A stretch of DNA of 64,000 nucleotides from Tropicibacter sp. Alg240-R139. Its GTDB lineage: Bacteria; Pseudomonadota; Alphaproteobacteria; Rhodobacterales; Rhodobacteraceae. The stretch is taken from the NCBI RefSeq assembly GCF_900537075.1, contig NZ_UNRA01000004.1:194572-258571 (forward strand), read 5' to 3'. This document shows, piece after piece, positions 43,587-51,590 of this stretch; position 1 is the stretch's first letter, and each line of letters opens with the position of its first letter. Position numbers and translations under genes: made by a program. The notes beneath the pieces were generated by a model. That model saw only the letters and a program-made list of their open reading frames with translations. It searched no databases and was not told where the DNA came from.

Positions 43587-44831
43587 ATGAAACATTACTC
43601 AGCCTTTGCTGTGGCGCGAGAAGCCTTACGCTATCACACCGGATGGGAGCGCGCGTGGCGCTCGCCGGAGCCCAAGAAGCGCTATGACGTGATCATTGTC
43701 GGCGCTGGCGGCCATGGTCTGGCCACGGCGTATTACCTGGGCAAAAACTATGGCATCCAGAACGTTGCCATCATCGAAAAGGGGTGGCTGGGCGGTGGCA
43801 ACACCGGGCGCAACACCACCATTATCCGTTCCAACTATCTGCAAGATCCGTCGGCTGCAATCTATGAAAAGGCGCGCTCGCTCTACGAAGGTCTCAGCCA
43901 GGACCTGAATTATAACGTCATGTTCAGCCCGCGCGGCGTCATGATGCTGGCCCAGACCCAGCACGAGATCCGCGGCTATCAGCGCACGGCACATGCCAAC
44001 GCCTTGCAGGGCGTCAAGACCGAATGGATCACACCCGAGCGTGTGAAGGAGCTGGTGCCGATCATTAATCTGGACGGCCCGCGCTATCCGGTTCTGGGTG
44101 CGCTCTGGCAGGAGCGAGGCGGCACTGCGCGCCACGACGCCGTGGCCTGGGGCTATGCGCGTGCCTGTTCGGCTATGGGCATGGACATCATCCAGCAGTG
44201 CGAAGTCACCGGCGTGCGGTCCGAAAACGGCCACGTTGTGGGCGTTGACACCACCAAGGGCGCGATCGACTGCGACAAGCTGGGAATGGTGGTCGCGGGT
44301 CATTCGGGCCAGCTGGCCGAGATGGCGGGTTTCCGCCTGCCACTTGAAGGGATCGCGCTGCAAGCTCTGGTATCCGAGCCGATCAAACCTTGCATGGACG
44401 TGGTCGTGATGGCCAACACCGTGCACGGTTACATGAGCCAATCGGACAAGGGCGAGATGGTCATCGGCGGCGGCACGGATGGGTTCAACAACTACACTCA
44501 ACGCGGCAGCTTCCATCATGCCGAGGAAACCGTGCGCGCCTTGGTCGAAACCTTCCCGATGATTTCACGCCTGAAAATGCTGCGCCAGTGGGGCGGGATC
44601 GTGGACATGACCGGCGACCGCTCGCCGCTGATCTCGAAAACCCCCTTGGGTGGCTGTTTCATCAACGGTGGCTGGGGCACGGGCGGCTTCAAGGCGATCC
44701 CCGGCTCGGGCTGGGGCATGGCGCAGCTGATGGCCACGGGTCATTCCCCGCTGACCGAAGCCTTCTCGCTTGACCGCTTCAAAGAGGGCCGCTTCATCGA
44801 CGAAAGCGTCGCCGCCGGGGTGGCGCATTGA
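43587..44831 (+). CDS. soxB: Sarcosine oxidase beta subunit
   Basis: A 414-residue flavoprotein; the start at ATG 43587 matches the family opening MKHYSAFAVAREALRYHTGWERAWRSPEPK-like. The FAD fold (VIIVGAGGHGLATAYYLGKN, about 33-52) and NTGRNTTIIRSNYL (about 72-85, around the covalent FMN site region) are visible, as is GWGTGGFKAIPGSG near the C-terminus. With soxD, soxA and soxG it oxidises sarcosine to glycine, transferring the one-carbon unit to tetrahydrofolate and giving H2O2. The operon is broken after this gene by a repeat and a TfoX-like gene. Confidence 0.93.
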   Translation: MKHYSAFAVAREALRYHTGWERAWRSPEPKKRYDVIIVGAGGHGLATAYYLGKNYGIQNVAIIEKGWLGGGNTGRNTTIIRSNYLQDPSAAIYEKARSLYEGLSQDLNYNVMFSPRGVMMLAQTQHEIRGYQRTAHANALQGVKTEWITPERVKELVPIINLDGPRYPVLGALWQERGGTARHDAVAWGYARACSAMGMDIIQQCEVTGVRSENGHVVGVDTTKGAIDCDKLGMVVAGHSGQLAEMAGFRLPLEGIALQALVSEPIKPCMDVVVMANTVHGYMSQSDKGEMVIGGGTDGFNNYTQRGSFHHAEETVRALVETFPMISRLKMLRQWGGIVDMTGDRSPLISKTPLGGCFINGGWGTGGFKAIPGSGWGMAQLMATGHSPLTEAFSLDRFKEGRFIDESVAAGVAH

Positions 44832-44878
44832 GCCAGATTTTTTCAAAAAATCTGGCACAGAGTTTCGACGAAACTCTG
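44832..44878. repeat. Twin-hairpin element, copy C
   Basis: GCCAGATTTTT-TCA-AAAAATCTGGC (44832-44856) and CAGAGTTTC-GAC-GAAACTCTG (44858-44878). The loop centres are 24 bases apart. It starts directly at the soxB stop and fills most of the gap before the TfoX-like gene. Confidence 0.75.
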
Positions 44879-44907
44879 CCCCGCGCCTGTGGGAACGGGG
44901 GCGTGTG

Positions 44908-45234
44908 ATGGCCTATTCCGAAGCTTTGGCTGAAACCATGCGGACCGACCTTGGGGTCGAGCCGGGCCTGTCCGAGAAAAAGATGTTCGGCGGCCTGTGC
45001 TTTTTGCTCCACGGCAACATGGTCTGCGGTGTGACCAAAGACGGGGCGATGTATCGCCCCGGCAAGGACCGCGAAACCCAGGCTTTAAAGGCGGGCGCTG
45101 AGCCACTGTCATTCACCGGTCGCCCCATGGGCGGCATGGTCGAGGTTGACGCAGGCGCGTTCGAAGACGCAGCCCTGCGCGCCACACTAACCGAATTGTC
45201 GCTGGCCAATGCGGCCCGCCTGCCACCGAAATGA
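44908..45234 (+). CDS. TfoX/Sxy N-terminal domain protein
   Basis: A 108-residue protein starting at ATG 44908, after GGGAACGGGGGCG. It has the TfoX-N block VEPGLSEKKMFGGLCFLLHGNMVCGVTKDGAMYR (about 16-50) and ends with FTGRPMGGMVEVD and AALRATLTELSLANAARLPPK. The C-terminal TfoX domain, found in competence regulators, is absent. Standalone TfoX-N proteins are common and mostly uncharacterised. It sits inside the sox operon, between soxB and soxD, where it is not a usual member. Confidence 0.82.
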   Translation: MAYSEALAETMRTDLGVEPGLSEKKMFGGLCFLLHGNMVCGVTKDGAMYRPGKDRETQALKAGAEPLSFTGRPMGGMVEVDAGAFEDAALRATLTELSLANAARLPPK

Positions 45235-45252
45235 ACATGTAAGGATGATCAC

Positions 45253-45582
45253 ATGCTGACCCTGCATTGCCCCTATTGCGGCGTGAACGCCGATGAAACC
45301 GAATTGGATGCCGGTGGCGAGGCGCATATCAAGCGCCATGGCCCCGGTTCGGATGATAATCAGTTTCACGACTATCTGTTCACCCGCGAGAACCCCAAAG
45401 GCGTCCATCTGGAACGCTGGCGTCACGCTGCGGGCTGCGGCAAGTGGTTCCACGCGGCGCGCTGCACGGCCACGCTCGAGGTGTTTGGCACCTATCCCGC
45501 GCAGGTCTATGAGCCGCCCCAAGACATCAAGGACGCCATCAGCGCCAAGCGCCCCGGCTGGTCATGGAGAGAGTTCGAATGA
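45253..45582 (+). CDS. soxD: Sarcosine oxidase delta subunit
   Basis: A 109-residue zinc-binding subunit. The four-ligand pattern is clear: LHCPYCGVN (Cys6, Cys9), then HAAGCGKWFHAARC with further Cys/His ligands near residues 59-70. The family core HDYLFTRENPKGVHLERWRH is present. It stabilises the SoxA/SoxB complex. It follows the TfoX-like gene by 18 bases and precedes soxA by 68 bases containing a repeat. Confidence 0.92.
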   Translation: MLTLHCPYCGVNADETELDAGGEAHIKRHGPGSDDNQFHDYLFTRENPKGVHLERWRHAAGCGKWFHAARCTATLEVFGTYPAQVYEPPQDIKDAISAKRPGWSWREFE

Positions 45583-45585
45583 GCC

Positions 45586-45629
45586 TTCATCTTTTCATAA
45601 ATACTCCCGCCGGAGGCTCCGACGCCTCC
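45586..45629 (-). repeat. Intergenic palindromic repeat, degenerate copy
   Basis: CTTCATCT, an AT-rich stretch with AAATACTCCCG, then the hairpin GGAGGC-TCCGAC-GCCTCC (45612-45629). It is the inverse of the element at 88-144, keeping the CTTCATCT end, the spacing and a hairpin, though the stem sequence differs. Confidence 0.6.
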
Positions 45630-45650
45630 TCATGCGAAAGGTTCTGACCC

Positions 45651-48600
45651 ATGAGCACCCGTCTCGCAAAACAAGGCCGTCTGATTGACCGGTCGAAACA
45701 GATCACATTCAAGTTCAATGGAACCACCATGCGTGGGTTCGAGGGCGACACGCTGGCCTCGGCCCTGATGGCCAATGACCAGATGATGATGGGCCGTTCG
45801 TTCAAATACCACCGTCCGCGTGGCGTGGTGGCCAGTGGTGCCGAAGAACCCAATGCTCTGGTTGGCTTGGGCGAGGGGGCGCGGTTCGAGCCGAACCAGC
45901 GCGCCACCACCACCGAGCTGTTCGAAGGGCTGACATCCATCTCGCAGAACCACTGGCCGAACCTGGAATTCGACGTGGGGGCAGTGAATACGGCGTTGGC
46001 GCGATTCCTGCCTGCCGGGTTCTACTACAAGATGTTCATCCACCCGCAACCCTTCTGGAAGCACGTGTACGAGCCGATCATTCGCCACTCGGCGGGTCTG
46101 GGTAAAGCACCTGACAAAGAAACCAAGGACGCCGACACCTATGAGCATTTCTATGCCTTTGCGGATGTTTTGGTTGTGGGCGGCGGTGTTGCCGGTCTGC
46201 AAGCGGCCAAGGCAGCGGCTCAGTCTGGTGCCAAGGTTCTGCTGGTTGAGCAAACCAGCCATTGGGGCGGTCGTGCACCGGTTGATGGCGGCACCATTGA
46301 TGGCCTGGCGCCTGACGCTTGGGTCGAGCAGACGCTGACCGAACTTAAGGCGACGGACAATGTTACCATTCGCACCCGCACCATGGGGTCGGGCGTCTAT
46401 GACCACGGCTATGCCTTGGCATACGAACGCCTGACAGACCACACACCCGGCGCACCGGGGCCGCGCCACCGTCTGTGGCGTATTCGTGCCAAGCAGATCG
46501 TCACCGCAACCGGTGCGATCGAGCGTCCGCTGTCTTTTGCGGGCAACGATGTTCCTGGTGTCATGCTGGCCTCGGCGATGCGCGACTATGTGGTGAACTG
46601 GGGCGTGACCCCCGGTCAGCGCGTGATTGTCGCAACGAACAATGACGACGCTTACCGCACGGCGATTTCTCTGAAAAAAGCCGGTGTTGACGTGCTGCGC
46701 GTGATTGATGCGCGCACCTCGGGCGGTGGCGCATTGGCGGACGAGGCACGTAGCCTTGGCATTCGTGTTGATCCGGGCAAGGCGATTGCCAAGGTCAAAG
46801 GTGGCAAGCGGGTCAAGAAGGTTGCGATCTGTAATCAGGATGGCATCGGAGGTGCGCGTGAAGAAGTTGCGTGCGATGCGATTGCCATGTCGGGCGGCTG
46901 GTCGCCGGTTGTGCACCTGTGGTCGCACTGCGGTGGCAAGCTGATCTGGGACGACGCACTGGCCCATTTCCGCCCCGATCCTGCGCGTCCGCCACTTGGT
47001 GCAGATGGCAACGGTTTTGTTGTGCCTGCAGGGGCCGCCAACGGTCCCGTTTCGCTGGGTGATGTTCTAGCAGATGCTCAGACTGCGGGTGAGGCTGCGG
47101 CCAATGCGGCTGGCTTTACGCCCAAAACCGCGGATGCGCCGAAAGGCGTGTCCGAGCTTGAACTGCCTCTGGAACCCGTCTGGCTGATGCCCGCCAACGC
47201 CGATATGCCGCTGCGCATGAAGGCTTGGTTGGATTTTCAGAACGACGTCAAGGTCTCGGATGTGCAGCTGGCTGCGCGCGAGGGGTACGAAAGCGTCGAG
47301 CACACCAAACGCTACACCACTTTGGGTATGGCAACCGATCAAGGTAAATTAAGCAACATCAATGGTCTGGCGACGCTTGCAAATGCACTGGGTGAAGACA
47401 TTCCTCAAGTCGGCACCACCACCTTCCGCCCGCCGTACACCCCGATTTCGATGGGTTCTATCGGCGGCGAGGCGCGTGGCGAAGTGTTCCAGCCGATCCG
47501 CAAGACGCCGGTCCACGAGTGGAACGACGCCAACGGCGCGGATTGGGAACCGGTAGGCCATTGGCGCCGTCCATATGCCTATGTCCGTCCGGGCGAAGGT
47601 GTGCATGACGCGGTGAACCGCGAGGTCAAAAACGCGCGGGAAAACCTTGGGCTTCTCGATGCCTCGACCTTGGGCAAGATCATTGTCAAAGGCCCGGACG
47701 CGGGCAAGTTCCTGGACATGATGTACACCAACATGATGTCGAACCTGAAACCGGGCAAATGCCGCTATGGCCTGATGTGCTCGGAAAACGGCTTTCTGAT
47801 CGACGACGGTGTTGTGGCGCGTATGGATGACGACACCTGGCTGTGTCACACCACCACCGGCGGGGCCGAGCGTATCCATGGCCACATGGAAGAATGGATG
47901 CAGACCGAATGGTGGGACTGGAACGTCTATGTCGCCAACGTGACCGAGCAATACGCTCAGATCGCCGTTGTTGGCCCCAATGCCCGCAAGGTTCTGGAAA
48001 AGCTTGGTGGCATGGATGTCAGCGACGCGGCGATCCCGTTCATGGGTTGGGCCGACGGCAAGATCGGTGACTTTGACTGCCGCATGTTCCGCATCTCGTT
48101 TTCGGGCGAGTTGTCCTGCGAAATCGCGGTTCCGGCAAGTCAGGGTCTGGCTTTCTGGGAGGCTCTGATTGAGGCGGGCAAGGAGTTCGGCGTGATGCCT
48201 TATGGCACCGAAGCGCTGCACATCCTGCGGGCCGAGAAGGGCTTTATCATGATCGGGGACGAGACCGACGGGACTATTATTCCGCAGGACTTGGGCCTGA
48301 ACTGGGCGATCTCGAAAAAGAAAGAGGACTTCCTGGGCAAGCGAGCGCAACAGCGCAGCCACATGACCGACCGCAACCGCTGGAAACTGGTGGGCCTGGA
48401 AACCGTCGACGGTTCGGTTCTGCCGGATGGCGCCTATGCGGCGGGCGAGGGAGTCAATGCCAACGGCCAGCGCAACGTGATTGGGCGGGTGACCTCAACC
48501 TATTACTCGGCCAACCTGGATCGCGGCATCGCCATGGGGCTGGTGCTGCACGGCCCCGACCGTATGGGCGAGGTGATCGAGTTCCCCGGAACCGACGGCA

Positions 48601-48668
48601 AGATCTACAAAGCAAAAATCGTGGACCCTGTGTTCTATGACAAGGAAGGGAAAAAGCAGAATGTCTGA
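45651..48668 (+). CDS. soxA: Sarcosine oxidase alpha subunit
   Basis: A 1005-residue subunit, full length. Residues 1-100 form a ferredoxin-like domain (FEGDTLASALMAND, SFKYHRPRGVVASGAEEPN). An NAD/FAD-binding fold follows (VLVVGGGVAGLQAAKAAAQSGAKVLLVEQ, about 173-201). The C-terminal 400 residues are an aminomethyltransferase (GcvT-like) domain (LGLLDASTLGKIIVKGPDAGKFLDMMYTN and LNWAISKKKEDFLGKRA) that passes the one-carbon unit to tetrahydrofolate. Its end overlaps soxG by 8 bases. Confidence 0.95.
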   Translation: MSTRLAKQGRLIDRSKQITFKFNGTTMRGFEGDTLASALMANDQMMMGRSFKYHRPRGVVASGAEEPNALVGLGEGARFEPNQRATTTELFEGLTSISQNHWPNLEFDVGAVNTALARFLPAGFYYKMFIHPQPFWKHVYEPIIRHSAGLGKAPDKETKDADTYEHFYAFADVLVVGGGVAGLQAAKAAAQSGAKVLLVEQTSHWGGRAPVDGGTIDGLAPDAWVEQTLTELKATDNVTIRTRTMGSGVYDHGYALAYERLTDHTPGAPGPRHRLWRIRAKQIVTATGAIERPLSFAGNDVPGVMLASAMRDYVVNWGVTPGQRVIVATNNDDAYRTAISLKKAGVDVLRVIDARTSGGGALADEARSLGIRVDPGKAIAKVKGGKRVKKVAICNQDGIGGAREEVACDAIAMSGGWSPVVHLWSHCGGKLIWDDALAHFRPDPARPPLGADGNGFVVPAGAANGPVSLGDVLADAQTAGEAAANAAGFTPKTADAPKGVSELELPLEPVWLMPANADMPLRMKAWLDFQNDVKVSDVQLAAREGYESVEHTKRYTTLGMATDQGKLSNINGLATLANALGEDIPQVGTTTFRPPYTPISMGSIGGEARGEVFQPIRKTPVHEWNDANGADWEPVGHWRRPYAYVRPGEGVHDAVNREVKNARENLGLLDASTLGKIIVKGPDAGKFLDMMYTNMMSNLKPGKCRYGLMCSENGFLIDDGVVARMDDDTWLCHTTTGGAERIHGHMEEWMQTEWWDWNVYVANVTEQYAQIAVVGPNARKVLEKLGGMDVSDAAIPFMGWADGKIGDFDCRMFRISFSGELSCEIAVPASQGLAFWEALIEAGKEFGVMPYGTEALHILRAEKGFIMIGDETDGTIIPQDLGLNWAISKKKEDFLGKRAQQRSHMTDRNRWKLVGLETVDGSVLPDGAYAAGEGVNANGQRNVIGRVTSTYYSANLDRGIAMGLVLHGPDRMGEVIEFPGTDGKIYKAKIVDPVFYDKEGKKQNV

Positions 48669-49239
48669 TCCCGTAAGCGCGCCCGTAAGTGCCATGAACC
48701 ACGCCTCGTATGTGGGCATCGCCCGCGTCGAAGAAACCGGCCTGCAAGGCATGATCACCCTGCGCGGTGATCTGTCCTCGGCCACTTTGGGCAAGGCCAT
48801 AAAGGCCGCCACCGGTCAAGGCGTCCCGGATGTCCGCCGCGTGGCCGTGGACGGCGACAGCGGCGCCTGCTGGATGTCGCCGGACGAACTCCTGCTTTTG
48901 GTGCCTTATGCTGAGGTCGAAGCTAAACTGGCGGCGCTGAACGAGACGCTTAAAGGCGAGCACGCATTGGCGGTCAACGTATCGGACGCCCGCGCCGTGT
49001 TCCGCGTTTCGAACGGCCCCGCACGCGAGGTCATGGCCAAGCTTGCCCCTGTCGATCTGTCGCCCGGCGCATTTGAGCCCGGCGAAATCCGCCGCACGCG
49101 TTTGGCTCAGGTGGCCGGCGCAATCTGGATGGAAGAAGATGGCGCATTCCGCGTGATCTGCTTCCGCTCGGTCGCGGATTACGTGTTCAAACTTCTTAGC
49201 GTTGCGGCGCAGCCAGGCAGTGAGGTTGGGGTGTTCTAA
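48661..49239 (+). CDS. soxG: Sarcosine oxidase gamma subunit
   Basis: A 192-residue subunit with a GcvT-related fold (ISPDELLLL-like WMSPDELLLLVPY about residues 66-78; VNVSDARAVFRVSNGPAREVMAKLAPVDL about 104-132; GEIRRTRLAQVAGAIW about 139-154). It starts within the soxA end and closes the operon. A terminator lies 43 bases after the stop. Confidence 0.92.
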   Translation: MSDPVSAPVSAMNHASYVGIARVEETGLQGMITLRGDLSSATLGKAIKAATGQGVPDVRRVAVDGDSGACWMSPDELLLLVPYAEVEAKLAALNETLKGEHALAVNVSDARAVFRVSNGPAREVMAKLAPVDLSPGAFEPGEIRRTRLAQVAGAIWMEEDGAFRVICFRSVADYVFKLLSVAAQPGSEVGVF

Positions 49240-49281
49240 GAAAACTTCTTACGGTTGCGAATCTAATTAGCGTCATTTAAG

Positions 49282-49310
49282 CAGCTCACTGAACACAGTG
49301 GGCTGTTTTT
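49282..49310 (+). terminator. Terminator of the sox operon
   Basis: A 10-bp stem with one G-T pair (CAGCTCACTG / CAGTGGGCTG), loop AACA, followed by TTTTT. A typical Rho-independent terminator after soxG. Confidence 0.85.
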
Positions 49311-49356
49311 GTTTGAAAAACAAGCCTGGGAACTATTTGATTTCTGGAGACTACAC

Positions 49357-49809
49357 TTGACCTCACCTCGTATCATACCTGTTCTGGTTGTATCGGCGTT
49401 GTCCTTCGTACCGACACAAACCGTCGCAAAATCCGCCAACAGCTATTTGTGCGAAACGGATTTTTCAAAGAGCCACGCAAAAGGATTCAGACCGGATGAC
49501 GTTGCTTTTCAGATTATTGAAGGGGCGAAAAAGGGACTGGCCGTTGATCCGTTAAACTATCATTATGGAAAAATCGCCAAGGCCAAACAGACTTTTGCAG
49601 AGGACGGAAGTGTCACATTGGCTTGGCGCATGCAGGTACCGACCACCGAGGGGTTCCAGATGGGGGGGAACATGAAGGTTGTATTCAACCCCACGTCGAT
49701 GACTGGCACGATCCGCTCGCACATCCCGTCGCGACTGGTCGATGGCGGCACCGTCATTGGCAACTTGTCTTGCAAGAAGATCAAAAATTTGCCGCAGAAA
49801 AAAACCTAA
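49357..49809 (+). CDS. Small secreted protein of unknown function
   Basis: A 150-residue protein. TTG 49357 is chosen as start because CTGGAGA stands eight bases before it and the product then begins with a short signal peptide (TSPRIIPVLVVSALSFVPTQTVA); the frame continues upstream to 49309, but that part lies in the terminator. The mature part has two cysteines (NSYLCETDF and GNLSCKKIKNL) that could form a disulfide, and looks beta-rich (VTLAWRMQVPTT, MKVVFNPTSMTGTI). No family recognised. Confidence 0.55.
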   Translation: MTSPRIIPVLVVSALSFVPTQTVAKSANSYLCETDFSKSHAKGFRPDDVAFQIIEGAKKGLAVDPLNYHYGKIAKAKQTFAEDGSVTLAWRMQVPTTEGFQMGGNMKVVFNPTSMTGTIRSHIPSRLVDGGTVIGNLSCKKIKNLPQKKT

Positions 49810-49832
49810 ACCGGGGGCGGAGCAGGGGTATG

Positions 49833-50594
49833 TCAGGCTTTGAATAAATAGCTGCGGAAGCTGGACAACACTTGGGGTGATGTCCAATCCTCCGGCTTCA
49901 CCGCCTCACCAGTGTCGTCTGTGCAGCTGTCATAAAAGGACAGCGATGACATGAGTTGCCGTGTCTGCTCAACCCGTGTGCTTTCATCCAGATATGGCGC
50001 ATGGGTCGACAGATAGAGGGTCGGTCGGTGCTCTTTCAGCCAGGGCAGCAACGAGGGCAAAACGCCGTATTCCGCGCCTTCGATGTCCATCTTTACCAGC
50101 GAGACACGCGATAGATCATTTGCTCCCGCAAACTGATCCCAGCTGATGGTCAGCGCGTCCGTGCCGTGGGTGCCGTCATTCAGCAGGGACGAGGTGGAAT
50201 CGCCCGCTTCGCCATGCATCGACGCCATGCGGGTCACGCCAAAACTGTCCGACAGTGCCACGCCAAAGGCCGAGACATTGCGGATGTCGTTCAGTTCCAA
50301 GTTCCATAGCAGATGCCGCAGTGCCACGGGGTCGGGTTCGAAACACATCACCCGGCGCGCCTTGCGCGCGCCGTAGAGCACCGTGGGGCCAATCCAGGCA
50401 CCAATGTCCAGATAATCGCTCGCGGCGTTTAGGTGCCGGTCGAGGATGGAAAAAGTCTCGGGCTCCCAGGTGCCAGCGGAGGCTTTGCGCCAGAATTTCG
50501 AATGATAGGGGTCCAGACGAAAGGGTTCGCCGTTCAGGGTGCCCGCGTAATACCCACGCGCGCGATAAACCATTTTGCGCAGCTTTGTCAGCAT
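49833..50594 (-). CDS. FkbM family methyltransferase
   Basis: A 253-residue protein starting at ATG 50594 (MLTKLRKMVYRARG). The SAM fold shows DYLDIGAWIGPTVLYGARKARRVMCFEPDPVALRHLLWNL (about 60-98, motif I and the acidic end of strand 2) and LSRVSLVKMDIEGAEYGVLPSLL (about 160-182), the FkbM hallmark. Members methylate sugar or glycan hydroxyls. No polysaccharide genes are adjacent, so the substrate is unknown. Divergent from sodB. Confidence 0.85.
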   Translation of the reverse strand: MLTKLRKMVYRARGYYAGTLNGEPFRLDPYHSKFWRKASAGTWEPETFSILDRHLNAASDYLDIGAWIGPTVLYGARKARRVMCFEPDPVALRHLLWNLELNDIRNVSAFGVALSDSFGVTRMASMHGEAGDSTSSLLNDGTHGTDALTISWDQFAGANDLSRVSLVKMDIEGAEYGVLPSLLPWLKEHRPTLYLSTHAPYLDESTRVEQTRQLMSSLSFYDSCTDDTGEAVKPEDWTSPQVLSSFRSYLFKA

Positions 50595-50700
50595 TGCCCT
50601 GCCTCCTTGTGGTTGTTTTCGCCTCTCGGCCCTTGACCTGCGCGCGTGGTCAAAGCATGTAACCTTGGGAACCGCAACATTTATTATACAGGAGGCCACC

Positions 50701-51300
50701 ATGGCTTTTGAACTTCCTGATCTTCCTTACGCACACGACGCTCTGGCTGCCAAGGGCATGTCGGCGGAAACGCTGGAATATCACCACGACCTGCACCACA
50801 ACGCCTATGTCACCAACGGCAACGCCGCGATTGCAGGCACCGAATGGGACGGCAAGTCGCTGGAAGAGATCATCGTTGGCACCTACAACGCCACTTCGGT
50901 TGCGCAGAACGGCATCTTCAACAACATCAGCCAGCTGTGGAACCACAACCAGTTCTGGGAAATGATGGGCCCGAACGGCAACGCCATGCCCGGTGAGCTG
51001 GAAAAGGCACTGATTGAAAGCTTTGGCTCGGTCGACGAGTTCAAGTCGCAGTTTTCCGCCGCAGGTGCCGGTCAGTTCGGTTCGGGCTGGTGTTGGCTGG
51101 TCAAGAACGCCGACGGTTCGCTGGCCGTGACCAAGACCGAAAACGGCGTGAACCCGCTGTGCTTCAATCAGACCGCTCTGCTGGGTTGCGACGTGTGGGA
51201 GCATTCCTACTACATCGACTTCCGCAACAAGCGCCCCGTTTACCTGTCGAACTTCCTCGACAATCTGGTGAACTGGGAAAACGTCGCCTCGCGCATGTGA
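50701..51300 (+). CDS. sodB: Superoxide dismutase (Fe type)
   Basis: A 199-residue cytoplasmic enzyme, normal length. Metal ligands are visible in YHHDLHHNAYV (His near 27), LWNHNQFW (His near 80), and CDVWEHSYYIDFRN (Asp and His near 162-166). AGGAGG stands before ATG 50701. GAGQFGSGWCWLVKNADG fits the Fe/Mn family. A strong terminator follows. Confidence 0.95.
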   Translation: MAFELPDLPYAHDALAAKGMSAETLEYHHDLHHNAYVTNGNAAIAGTEWDGKSLEEIIVGTYNATSVAQNGIFNNISQLWNHNQFWEMMGPNGNAMPGELEKALIESFGSVDEFKSQFSAAGAGQFGSGWCWLVKNADGSLAVTKTENGVNPLCFNQTALLGCDVWEHSYYIDFRNKRPVYLSNFLDNLVNWENVASRM

Positions 51301-51321
51301 CTATGGACCCTGAGGTCACCG

Positions 51322-51347
51322 AAAACCCGGCCAACAGGCCGGGTTTT
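51322..51347. terminator. Terminator after sodB
   Basis: An 11-bp stem (AAAACCCGGCC / GGCCGGGTTTT) with loop AACA, followed by TT. The A-run on the left arm makes it usable from both sides. Confidence 0.85.
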
Positions 51348-51590
51348 TTGGTTCGGTCGGAGGATTTTGCGGAAAAGTCCGGTTTCAGCCACCTTTGAGC
51401 AATGATGTAGAGTTTGCGAACCGCGGCTCCGCGCAGGTAGCGACCTTTTCAAAGTCGCGAGAACGGCCCATTGCTGCCGTTGACTCACAACCTTAGATGC
51501 TGCACTTGCAGCCCGCTTTCCGGACATTCGCTGCATCTTCGCTATCGCCCAACGGCAAGGCGCAAGATGACCCAGAATTCCCCCGTGTAA
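51348..51590. other. Gap after sodB with a dispersed repeat
   Basis: About 240 bases between sodB and the convergent PIN-domain gene. It holds repeat copy 1 at 51464-51501 and is otherwise without recognisable features. Reading frames here have no family resemblance. Confidence 0.5.
51464..51501 (+). repeat. Dispersed repeat CGGCCCATT..ATGCT, copy 1
   Basis: CGGCCCATTGCTGCCGTTG at 51464-51482, then ATGCT exactly 33 bases after the start of the motif (51497). Copies 2 and 3 at 52932 and 54230 keep the same spacing. Confidence 0.6.

Noticed and set aside
45630-46967. Long minus-strand open frame (445 codons) opposite soxA
   Set aside because: It is a shadow of a high-GC gene in the antisense frame; no ribosome binding site, rich in Arg/His/Gln, and soxA is unmistakable.
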